Assembly: GCA_017622395.1 (NCBI GenBank)
Contig: JAGARF010000192.1
Location: 1 to 6,193 of the forward strand
DNA length: 6,193 bases
Origin: Clostridia bacterium
GTDB lineage: Bacteria > Bacillota > Clostridia > RGIG6154
Direction of reading: 5' to 3'
A program made the position numbers and the translations under genes. The notes beneath the pieces are model-generated. The model ran no database searches. It saw only the letters and a list, made by a program, of their open reading frames with translations, and was not told the origin of the DNA. Below, one piece after another: positions 1-6,193 of this stretch (positions within the stretch are counted from its first letter, which is position 1; every line of letters starts with the position of its first letter).

Positions 1-1674
1 CTCTTTGTTTTAAAGCTTTAAGCTTATTTATAATTTGCTTTGCACCTGAAAGCTTGTCCTCAAAATGAGTTTCAATACTTAAAATTTCAGCTAAGCTTCC
101 AGAAACCTCAAAGTCAAAACTGCTTATGAAATCGCTTTCTTTAACCTCCGCCTTTGAAATTTCGTATATGGCGGTGATTTTTTGTGCAAATTCTGTGAAA
201 AGCTCCTTAGAGAAGCTGTTTATATCGAAATTGTCTTTAACAAAGTTACAGACGCTAATGTTGTAAAACATAAGATTTAAAAGCTGCATTTCAAGCTCAT
301 CAATAAGCTTTGAGGAATTGTCCTTTATGACAGTCCGTTGCTTCAAATCTCTTATGATGTTTTGTTTTTCGGCACTTTCCTCTTTTTTCTTCATACCCGA
401 GGCACTTTTTTTAACCTGCAGGCTGAGTGTTTCAAAGGAAACATCTGCCATCTTTGAAACTTCCTTTATATATATTTCCCTTTCTATTGCAGAAGGGAGC
501 TTTGCAAGCTCAAAGCTGGCAAGCTTTAAGAATTCAACCTTCTGCTCAGGGACAGATATATCATATTTTGCCTTTATTGCCCCAATGTTATGCAAAACAG
601 GGACTTTTGAGCTTTCAATACTCTCCAAAAACTTATTAAGACCAAACTTTTTAACAAATTCGTCAGGGTCTTTAGCACCTGATAAGGTCAAAACCTTTGT
701 TTTTATATCGTGCCTTGAAAGAATTTCAATTGCCCTTGATGCGGCAGCTTGTCCTGCACCGTCGGAATCGTAGCAAAGGACTATTTCATCTGCATATCTT
801 TTTAAAAGCTTTGCGTGGTCCTCTGTAAGGGAGGTGCCAAGTGATGCGATTGCAGTATCGGCTCCGTGCTGATGAAGAGATATGGTGTCCATATATCCCT
901 CAACAAGAATAAACCGCTTGCTGCTGCTCTTTTTTGCAATATTAAGACCGAAAAGATTTTTCCTTTTGTCAAATACGGGTGTTTCGGGGGAGTTTAAATA
1001 TTTAGGCTTTGAATCGTCTAAAACTCTTCCGCCGAATGCAATAACATTTCCCCTTACATCAAAAACAGGAAACATAACTCTGTTCCTGAAGAAGTCATAG
1101 GGTTTTTTATTGTCTTTTTTTGCAGAAAGACCTGCGTCTGAAATTTCGTAGTCGGAAAAGCCTTTGCCCTTTAAAAAATTAATAAGCGAATTGAAGGAAT
1201 TTTCAGCATATCCAAGACCAAACCTGTTTATGGTTTCGTTTGTAAGGCCTCTTTCTAAGAGATACTTTCTTGCCTCATATCCTTTTTCGCTGATCAGATT
1301 GTCATAAAAAAACCTTGCGGCTGTTTTATTTATTTCGTATATTCTGCTTTTTCTTTTTGCAAGCCTGTCATCGGTAAAGGCGGTGTCCTCAACTCTTATG
1401 CCGTACATATCACCAAGAAATTTAACTGCCTCAACAAAGCTTAAATTCTCAATGTTTGACACAAAGTTTATAACACTTCCGCTTGCTCCGCAGCCAAAGC
1501 AATGATAACCTGCTTTTGCTCCGAAACAGAAAAAGACGGCGTCTTTTCACTGTGAAAGGGACAAAGTCCTTTTGCTGATGAGCCTGATCTTTTAAGGGTG
1601 GTATATCTTGATATAACATCATAGATGTTGGCACGCTCTAAAACCTGAGCTATAACTTCACTTGGAATTGCCAT
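1..1674 (-). CDS. dnaG: DNA primase DnaG, frameshifted as sequenced, 3' end beyond the window
   Basis: DnaG makes the short RNA primers for lagging-strand synthesis and works with the replicative helicase at the fork. After one frame correction near 1507, 558 codons are open to the window edge; E. coli DnaG has 581, so only the C-terminal tip and stop should be missing. Numbering is for the corrected protein. Zinc ligands are C38, H41, C59 and C62 (CPFH and HCFGCG). The RNA-polymerase core shows FFRNRVMFP (195-203) and KYLNSPET (225-232). TOPRIM metal-binding acidic residues are E259 (VEGYMD) and D303/D305 (CYDSDGAG), each six below E. coli E265, D309 and D311. A helicase-interaction region follows from about residue 370, with LIDELEMQLLNLM near 455 opening the C-terminal helical domain. 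The start at 1674 is chosen for its ideal AAGGAGG site; an in-frame ATG at 1764 would add 30 residues that look unlike primase. Without the correction, translation stops at 1468 after 68 residues. Identity is near certain; functionality as written is not. Confidence 0.96.
1505..1518 (-). other. Apparent -1 frameshift (missing base) inside the dnaG zinc-binding domain
   Basis: Reading from the start codon at 1674, the frame gives SVSEQKQV up to the codon at 1509-1507, then becomes non-primase sequence and stops at 1470-1468. The conserved YHCFGCG reads perfectly if the next codon starts at 1507, reusing that base. The minus strand reads CAGGTTATCAT, whereas a normal gene would have CAG, one full codon, then TAT CAT. 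The simplest reading is loss of one T from an original GTTTAT. A loss in the nearby four-A run (1514-1517) would also restore the frame but fits the usual KQ-hydrophobic-YHCFGCG spacing less well. I read the corrected frame codon by codon to position 2 and found no further stop, so this is a single isolated lesion. A sequencing or assembly error is most likely because the gene is essential. Confidence 0.9.
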
Positions 1675-1679
1675 ATTTA

Positions 1680-1686
1680 CCTCCTT
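1680..1686 (-). promoter_or_regulatory. dnaG ribosome binding site
   Basis: The minus strand reads AAGGAGG five bases before the ATG at 1674-1672. It is a full match to the anti-Shine-Dalgarno sequence and fixes the dnaG start there rather than at the upstream ATG at 1764. Confidence 0.92.
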
Positions 1687-1735
1687 AAAAAGTATCGCTA
1701 TTAAATTTTTCGACATTTTTGTTCTATTTCCTTTT

Positions 1736-1764
1736 TTTATTAAAAAATTTTCGCAAATACGCAA
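1736..1764 (-). promoter_or_regulatory. Candidate dnaG promoter (weak)
   Basis: On the minus strand TTGCGT (1764-1759) could be a -35 box. A 16-base spacer then leads to TAATAA (1742-1737), or 17 bases to AATAAA. The -10 box is a poor match, so this is tentative. It is the only reasonable pairing I see within 100 bases upstream of the dnaG start, and its -35 hexamer is identical to that of the divergent promoter. The dnaG gene could also be transcribed from another start point in this AT-rich region. Confidence 0.3.
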
Positions 1765-1815
1765 ATAATAAAGTGAATTCTGTACTTTTCAGTGAAGAAA
1801 AGTATTGCGTATTGC
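1753..1815. repeat. Nested inverted repeat between the divergent genes
   Basis: The outer arms are GCAAATACGCAA (1753-1764) and TTGCGTATTGC (1805-1815), complementary over 11 bases with one bulged base. The inner arms are TACTTTTC (1783-1790) and GAAAAGTA (1797-1804), a perfect 8-base match around the 6-base loop AGTGAA. The inner right arm abuts the outer right arm, while 18 bases separate the two left arms. No T-run follows and the element lies upstream of both genes, so it is not a terminator. The position suggests an operator or another protein-binding site, which is inference. Confidence 0.6.
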
Positions 1816-1833
1816 TTTTAATAGGTGTATAAT
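1805..1833 (+). promoter_or_regulatory. Sigma-A-type promoter of the exported-protein gene
   Basis: The -35 box TTGCGT (1805-1810) and the perfect -10 box TATAAT (1828-1833) are separated by exactly 17 bases. Transcription would start near 1840, giving a leader of about 25 bases. A second TATAAT at 1842-1847 has no recognisable -35 box at the right distance, so the first pair is preferred. The -35 box lies in the right outer arm of the inverted repeat at 1753-1815, so a protein bound there could block or assist polymerase. Confidence 0.7.
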
Positions 1834-1851
1834 AAAATCAATATAATATAT

Positions 1852-1859
1852 AAGGAGAG
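1852..1859 (+). promoter_or_regulatory. Ribosome binding site of the exported-protein gene
   Basis: AAGGAGAG lies six bases before the ATG at 1866. It is a strong match and supports that start, which is directly followed by a signal peptide. Confidence 0.88.
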
Positions 1860-1865
1860 ATAATA

Positions 1866-1937
1866 ATGAAAAAGATTATCAGCGTAGTCTTAGTTGTTGC
1901 AATGATTTGCAGTGTTTTTGTATTACCTGCGGCAGCA
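1866..1937 (+). other. Sec signal peptide, residues 1-24
   Basis: The N-terminus has two lysines (MKK), a hydrophobic core of about 17 residues, then LPAAA before NTETD. The most likely signal peptidase I cut follows A24. C15 lies inside the core, and the residues before it (AMI) do not form a lipobox, so a lipoprotein is unlikely. Confidence 0.88.
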
Positions 1938-4900
1938 AACACTGAGACAGACAACAGAGTTTGGTTTGACCTTAAAGGCAACAGCAGATTTTTTGTAGAC
2001 ACAAATTCAACGGAACAAATTTACCAGAACCGAAATACATACAAGGACTATCTTCCCGGTGTGGATTTTGCAGGCCATGTTGCAGCACCAACAGGTGATT
2101 TTTTAACAGACCAGACAGCCGTAAAAAATCCTCCTAACGGCGGAGCTATGTTTTTATACAAGATAGGAGAACCCAACGATACAGATAACAGATGGAGCAC
2201 TACTGTTTTTACAGAAGAAGCAGACGGTTCAACTTACTGGACTATTAATGGCGTTTCATACCTTATAAAGACAAATGAAAAGGTACTTAAAACTTGTAAA
2301 AATACCATCGATACATCTGCTCTTACAGATGCAGATATGATTGCAAGATACAAATCTGTAAATGAAGAAGCAGTTATCGATGTTGAAGACGGAAGCTATA
2401 AAAGCGTAGGTTTTCTTGCGGGAATAGCATCAGGTAATACCAGAAATGCAACCGTTACACTTGTTTATTCAGATGAAGAAGTGGAAAAAACAATTACTGT
2501 TAATCCTCCGTCTATGACAGATGCACAAAAATATTCAAACGGAAATATTTATTTAAAAAACTTTACTAAAGTAGACGGCGGAGGAGCTAATGACGGCGGT
2601 GCACATGGTTTTATTCCCTTTACAATCAATACAGATGCCACAAAGACCCTTACTGCAATAAAAATCAAAGATGCAACAACAACATCTACTGCCCTTTGCA
2701 TTTATGTTATCTCAGCATGGGGTACAAAGGTTACATTAGCTGAAGTTATTGCAGAACTCAACGAAAAACTTAATGCAATTAATGTTGAGACAATCACAAA
2801 GGAAGAATGTGACGCATTAAGACTCGAAATTGCAGAGCTTAAAGCATCAAATACAGAAATAACTGATGCAGATTTTGATACATCAAAGCTTGAGGCTGCT
2901 GAAGAAAGAATTGCAGAAGAAGAAAGACTTGAAAGTTTAGCACAGAAGGAAATGTACTATTATCCAATCGAGTATAACATAGATGGTTTTGCAACATATG
3001 CAGAAATCTTGGAATATGGTGTATTTGACATCGGATATGCTTTCCCTGAAAAGGATTTAGCAGGTAATCCTCTTGACACAAAGGCTCCATGGTTTGGCTA
3101 CAAAGGCTTAGATAAAATCACACCGGGAACCGTAGCTACTAGCAAGAACATTTTCCTTATTGACTCAATTGAAGGAGTTGAAGGAGGCAAGGTGTCTGCA
3201 GAGAGATATAACTCTGCTTCTGATTATACTATAAAGGCATCAACCAAAAAACTTGAAATCAATGGAGTTGAAAATTATAAGCTTCAGAGCACAGAAACAA
3301 ACGGTGCTAAAAACTACATTTATAACGCAGATGGCTTTAAATATAAATTCGGTCCTATAGGTGGAACAGGTGACCGTTTAACAGAGACAGGCGGATATAA
3401 TGTCAGATTGATTGGACAGGATGACAAATATAAATTCACAAGAACTCAGGACGGAGCAAATAAGCTTGGTGCACTCTTTACATTAGCAAAAAACAATGAC
3501 GGAACATCATATGCAGCTCTTGAAAAAGTAGTAATAACATACAATGACGGCAGAGAAGCAGAAACAAAATATCTTGTTATGACAGCTATGAATTCTGATG
3601 ATGATATTTATGCTAATGCAACTTCTGACGGCGACAGACTTTCGAGAGTTGTTGTAGCAGTTCCTAAGAAAGACTCAGCAGGAACTGAACTTGACCATAA
3701 AAACGGCGCAGTTCTTAAAGCAAATGCAAAAATACTTTCAGAAAAGACATCTGAAGAAATAGCAGGTAAAAAATTAACTATTGAAGATGTTACATTCCCA
3801 TCAGATTTTGTTGTAGGCAAGTCAATGCCTATTGCAGATTATGTTATTGCAAGAAATTCTGCCGTTAATAACGACAGACGCTATTGCCCACAGGGATATG
3901 CAAACCACTTTGAATTTGATTTCGGTGAGGAAGTAACTTCTGTTGAATACCAGGGCGGTATCTCATATGCAAAGAATTATCCCGGAGCAGTTCTTAACGA
4001 TCAGGTTGCATACATACCTGTAACAATTTCTGGTGCAAGTGAAGATTACCTTTACTATGCCCGTTTCGGCAGACCTTGCGGTTATACAGTGGCTCTTTTA
4101 GCTGCATCTTCTATGGGAGGAGCTTTAGCAGACAGAGTTGACGAGGTAAATGCTCAGCTTGCAGATGCAGAAACAAAAGAAGACATTATCGCAGCTCTTG
4201 ATGCTATGAATGCATTAATTGATGCAGGCGAAGGTGCCATCCTTGCAAAAGACTTTGAAACAGCAGCAGCTTTAGCTAAGCTTACTGCATATATTAAAGT
4301 AGATATCGAAGAAGCAAAATCTGTTGCTGAGATTGACGCTCTTGAAGCTGAAATAGAAGATTATCTTACAGCATTCGGAGTAGATGTAGCAGAATTAGAA
4401 ACCGCTATAGCAGAAAAGCTTGTAGTATTAGAAAGAATAGAAGAGCTTAAAACAGGTGATAAATATACACTTGGTACAATTGAGTGGAACTATGCTGATA
4501 ACGCACAGTATTTAATCAATGCATTTGAAATGTCATCAGTTGTTTCAATCGAAAACACAACAGATTACTATGCGTCAATCAGCGGACAGAAATATATAAA
4601 CACAAGAAGCTCAATTCTTCACGATACAATCGCAGAAGTTCTTGCAACAGAAAGCACAGATACAGATGGTGATGGTGCAGAGAATTACACAGGTTCTTCA
4701 AGAGGTATGTCTTACTATCCTACAGATAAAATCCAGGCTGCAACAGGCACATTCCCTGCAGCAGACGGAAACTATTACATCACAACTCCAAAGGGAGTTA
4801 AATTCAGAATTGACGGTGTAACAGATACAGTTGGCGGAAACGGCGTAACTGCGGGATATGTTACCTTCAATGATGAGGATAAAGAAGACAAAGGAAGTAT

Positions 4901-6193
4901 TTATAAAGTAGCTTTTGACGGCGAAACAAAGTATAACAGCGTAAATCTTCTTGTTGCAGGCGTAGGTGAGCCTGTATGGAATGGTTCGGACAGAATAACA
5001 AGTGCCGCACAGGCAAATGTTTACTATGCAGATGGCACAGTGGAAAAACAGCTTGTTCTTATACCTTCAGTATGGGGATATGTTCCAACTTTAGCAGGAA
5101 AGCTTAAAACAGAAGACCAGCTTACAGGTATAAATGTTAAGCATAACTATGTTAATGCTACATCAGCAGTTTTAGGACTTAGCAGCAATGCAGAAAAATT
5201 CAGCTGGACTCCTTCAAACATTGATGCAGAAGTATTTTCAGTTGGCTCATATATGACAACTGCATTTACAAATACAGCAGAAGAAAGACATGCTTTTAAA
5301 GAAATGACAAACAAAGCAGGCGCAATGGCATCTGTAAAGGTAGATACAAAGGGTAAAGCGGTAGATTATATCGAAATTACTCACACAGAGGACGAAGTGT
5401 TAGAGGCAGCAGGTGCATTTAGTGCGGCAACAAACGGCGATACTTATGTATATTGGCTCCCGATTTCAAACGAAGATGTTATAGAGCTTGTTGACGAAGA
5501 TAAAACAGGTGTTCTTACGGGAAAAACAGATGCAAAAATTTCTGAATGTGACTTCTATATCAAGATACAGAGAAATTGTAAGGACAGCGGCAGAGGTGCA
5601 ATGGGTATCTTAATGGCTGCGTCCGGCGAAAAGAAATATGCAAATCTTTATGCATACCTTGAAGAAGCAGAAAATGCAATGTCAGCTATAACAGAAAATT
5701 CTTCAATAGAAGAAGCTGTTGCGGCAAAAGAAATTTATGATTTAGCAAAGAGCAAAGGTATTACAGATGCAGACTTTAATGCAAAGACAGTTGCAGACTT
5801 TAATACAGCTTACGAAGCAATCAGACAAAAAGCAGAAGTTGAAGCTTCTCTTGAAGTTCAATACCTTGAAAATACAGCAACAACAGTTAAGGTTAAGATT
5901 ACAAACCTTGCAGAGCTTGCAGGTAAGCCTTATGCAGTTCTTCTCACATACCTTGACGAAAAAGGCTTTGTAGTAGGCTCAGAAAGCTTTACAGGTACCA
6001 GCACAGCAGCAAAGAACGAAACTGTTACATTTACAGCAACAAAGTCTGCTCCTGAAAAGGCAGTAAAGGCTAAGGCATATATCTGGAAAGCTCTCGGTTC
6101 ACTTAAACCTCTCGGCAATGCAGTTGAGGTTAATAAATCAAGCTATGCTGTTGACAAATTCTTTGATGTGGCAACAAATACATTCAAAGCAGA
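1866..6193 (+). CDS. Large secreted multi-domain surface protein, 3' end beyond the window
   Basis: The frame is open for 1442 codons from the ATG at 1866 to the window edge with no stop; I read it codon by codon. Residues 1-24 are a Sec signal peptide, so the product is exported. Then come three diverged beta-rich modules (about 25-289, 363-752 and 864-1255), each followed by an Ala/Glu-rich helical segment (290-362, 753-863, 1256-1327), and a small beta domain (1328-1422). The modules share aligned landmarks such as a Y-x-D core at Y201, Y559 and Y1054. This layout resembles modular extracellular proteins of gut Clostridia, some of which act on polysaccharides; that comparison is from memory and the function is inferred. 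I see no catalytic motif, sortase signal or S-layer-homology domain, but the C-terminus is not visible. Cysteines are few, and arginine is almost always AGA. The gene has its own promoter and diverges from dnaG. It could be an adhesin, a carbohydrate-binding scaffold or the front part of an enzyme. Confidence 0.9.
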   Translation, partial: MKKIISVVLVVAMICSVFVLPAAANTETDNRVWFDLKGNSRFFVDTNSTEQIYQNRNTYKDYLPGVDFAGHVAAPTGDFLTDQTAVKNPPNGGAMFLYKIGEPNDTDNRWSTTVFTEEADGSTYWTINGVSYLIKTNEKVLKTCKNTIDTSALTDADMIARYKSVNEEAVIDVEDGSYKSVGFLAGIASGNTRNATVTLVYSDEEVEKTITVNPPSMTDAQKYSNGNIYLKNFTKVDGGGANDGGAHGFIPFTINTDATKTLTAIKIKDATTTSTALCIYVISAWGTKVTLAEVIAELNEKLNAINVETITKEECDALRLEIAELKASNTEITDADFDTSKLEAAEERIAEEERLESLAQKEMYYYPIEYNIDGFATYAEILEYGVFDIGYAFPEKDLAGNPLDTKAPWFGYKGLDKITPGTVATSKNIFLIDSIEGVEGGKVSAERYNSASDYTIKASTKKLEINGVENYKLQSTETNGAKNYIYNADGFKYKFGPIGGTGDRLTETGGYNVRLIGQDDKYKFTRTQDGANKLGALFTLAKNNDGTSYAALEKVVITYNDGREAETKYLVMTAMNSDDDIYANATSDGDRLSRVVVAVPKKDSAGTELDHKNGAVLKANAKILSEKTSEEIAGKKLTIEDVTFPSDFVVGKSMPIADYVIARNSAVNNDRRYCPQGYANHFEFDFGEEVTSVEYQGGISYAKNYPGAVLNDQVAYIPVTISGASEDYLYYARFGRPCGYTVALLAASSMGGALADRVDEVNAQLADAETKEDIIAALDAMNALIDAGEGAILAKDFETAAALAKLTAYIKVDIEEAKSVAEIDALEAEIEDYLTAFGVDVAELETAIAEKLVVLERIEELKTGDKYTLGTIEWNYADNAQYLINAFEMSSVVSIENTTDYYASISGQKYINTRSSILHDTIAEVLATESTDTDGDGAENYTGSSRGMSYYPTDKIQAATGTFPAADGNYYITTPKGVKFRIDGVTDTVGGNGVTAGYVTFNDEDKEDKGSIYKVAFDGETKYNSVNLLVAGVGEPVWNGSDRITSAAQANVYYADGTVEKQLVLIPSVWGYVPTLAGKLKTEDQLTGINVKHNYVNATSAVLGLSSNAEKFSWTPSNIDAEVFSVGSYMTTAFTNTAEERHAFKEMTNKAGAMASVKVDTKGKAVDYIEITHTEDEVLEAAGAFSAATNGDTYVYWLPISNEDVIELVDEDKTGVLTGKTDAKISECDFYIKIQRNCKDSGRGAMGILMAASGEKKYANLYAYLEEAENAMSAITENSSIEEAVAAKEIYDLAKSKGITDADFNAKTVADFNTAYEAIRQKAEVEASLEVQYLENTATTVKVKITNLAELAGKPYAVLLTYLDEKGFVVGSESFTGTSTAAKNETVTFTATKSAPEKAVKAKAYIWKALGSLKPLGNAVEVNKSSYAVDKFFDVATNTFKA
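1938..2732 (+). other. Beta-rich module A, residues 25-289
   Basis: This is the shortest copy of the repeated module. Landmarks are VWFDLKG near 32, GVSYLIK at 129, SVGFLAG before the strand LVYSDEEVEK with its Y at 201, and the closing hydrophobic strand ALCIYVIS near 276. The ending, with TINTDATKTLTAIKIKD just before that strand, resembles the end of beta-sandwich modules in clostridial carbohydrate-active proteins. That likeness is recalled, not searched. Confidence 0.55.
2733..2951 (+). other. Helical linker 1, residues 290-362
   Basis: The segment is rich in Ala, Glu, Leu and Lys and has no proline or glycine, so it should be helical, probably two or three helices. It contains the phrase ITDADF (from residue 332), which recurs in linker 3. 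It joins modules A and B. Confidence 0.6.
2952..4121 (+). other. Beta-rich module B, residues 363-752
   Basis: This is the second copy. It opens with YYYPIEYN (I368). The inner landmarks are DGFKYKF (G490), then LGALFTLA and VITYNDGREAE with its Y at 559. It closes with a hydrophobic strand around VALLAASS (742-749). It is about 125 residues longer than module A, mostly after the Y-x-D core, and may contain an extra subdomain. Confidence 0.55.
4122..4454 (+). other. Helical linker 2, residues 753-863
   Basis: This is the longest of the three helical segments, rich in Ala, Glu, Asp and Leu and without proline. Repeated short helices are suggested by phrases such as IAALDAMNALIDAG, FETAAALAKL and IDALEAEIEDYL. 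It probably forms a helical bundle spacer between modules B and C. Confidence 0.6.
4455..5630 (+). other. Beta-rich module C, residues 864-1255
   Basis: This is the third copy. It opens with GTIEWNYAD (I872). Inner landmarks are GVKFRI (G977), SVNLLVAG and VYYADGTVEK (Y1054), and it closes with MGILMAAS (from about 1246). Unlike the other copies it has a DTDGDG stretch at 932-937 that could bind calcium. Confidence 0.55.
5631..5846 (+). other. Helical linker 3, residues 1256-1327
   Basis: An Ala/Glu-rich, proline-free segment predicted to be helical. It contains ITDADF at residue 1299, the same phrase as in linker 1, followed by ADFNTAYEAI. It joins module C to the small C-terminal beta domain. 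Confidence 0.6.
5847..6131 (+). other. Small beta domain, residues 1328-1422
   Basis: The domain has alternating strands: VKVKITNL, AVLLTYLDEKGFVVG, VTFTATK and KAKAYIWKALGSLKPLG. The pattern of a Y-D-x-x-G hairpin followed by an A-x-x-W-x-x-L-x-x-x-K-P-L ending recalls a domain often found near the C-terminus of large secreted clostridial proteins, usually with FVWDSL in place of YIWKAL. The sequence is seen directly; the family link is from memory. The protein continues past it, so the true C-terminus is not in view. Confidence 0.45.

Noticed and set aside
1..660. Many AAGCTT or AGCTTT occurrences that look like a dispersed repeat.
   Set aside because: They arise from frequent Lys-Leu and Lys-Ala codon pairs in dnaG on the opposite strand and have no regular spacing.
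318..1100. Plus-strand open frames at 318-773, 427-639 and 882-1100.
   Set aside because: They lie antisense to the conserved primase core, have no ribosome binding site and encode nothing recognisable.
1509..1520. Programmed -1 frameshifting in dnaG at GAG CAA AAG CAG.
   Set aside because: There is no X-XXY-YYZ heptamer in the zero frame, and recoding is not an established feature of dnaG. A missing base is simpler.
1449..1634. Minus-strand frame of 61 residues overlapping the start of dnaG.
   Set aside because: It is an alternative frame across the dnaG zinc-binding domain, rich in Arg and Leu, with no sensible start site.
1675..1764. Upstream in-frame ATG at 1764 giving a longer DnaG.
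   Set aside because: The extra 30 residues look unlike any primase N-terminus, and the ATG at 1674 has a perfect AAGGAGG at ideal spacing. MAIPSEVI also fits the known DnaG start.
1783..1804. Rho-independent terminator.
   Set aside because: The stem is AT-rich, no T-run follows on either strand, and it sits upstream of both genes.
2839..3820. Minus-strand frames at 2839-3090 and 3608-3820.
   Set aside because: They are shadows of the long plus-strand gene, which is continuously open and has its own promoter, ribosome site and signal peptide.
5767..6118. Short frames at 5767-5973 (plus) and 5930-6118 (minus).
   Set aside because: Both overlap the long gene in other frames; the Gln/Leu-rich product of the first merely reflects the GCA/ACA/GAA codon bias of the real frame.

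Overview
The window looks like chromosomal DNA from a low-GC Gram-positive bacterium, most likely a gut-type member of the Clostridia. Three things point there: strong AAGGAGG-type ribosome binding sites, AT-rich promoters with consensus-like boxes, and a large exported protein built from modules typical of clostridial cell-surface or polysaccharide-handling proteins. I cannot name the species.

There are two genes. They diverge from a 191-base intergenic region and both run off the window. On the minus strand (1674 down to 1) is dnaG, the replicative primase, without its last residues. Its sequence is clear: zinc-binding CHC2 motif, RNA-polymerase core and TOPRIM motifs. As written, the reading frame breaks at about position 1507, inside the zinc-binding domain, where one base appears to be missing. 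After a one-base correction the frame is open to the window edge (558 codons).

On the plus strand (1866 to beyond 6193) is a gene for a secreted protein of at least 1442 residues. It has a Sec signal peptide, then three diverged copies of a beta-rich module, each followed by an alanine- and glutamate-rich helical segment, then a small beta domain near the end of the visible part. I see no catalytic domain; anything downstream is unseen. The architecture suggests a cell-surface or extracellular protein that may bind carbohydrate, but that role is inferred.

The intergenic region (1675-1865) holds a good sigma-A-type promoter for the exported-protein gene, a weaker candidate promoter for dnaG, and a nested inverted repeat whose outer arms contain both candidate -35 boxes. 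I found no RNA genes, CRISPR array, insertion sequence or terminator. The two genes have no obvious functional link; the shared control region is their only visible connection. Most of the window is ordinary. The points worth checking are the dnaG frameshift, the symmetric divergent promoter region and the triplicated module.
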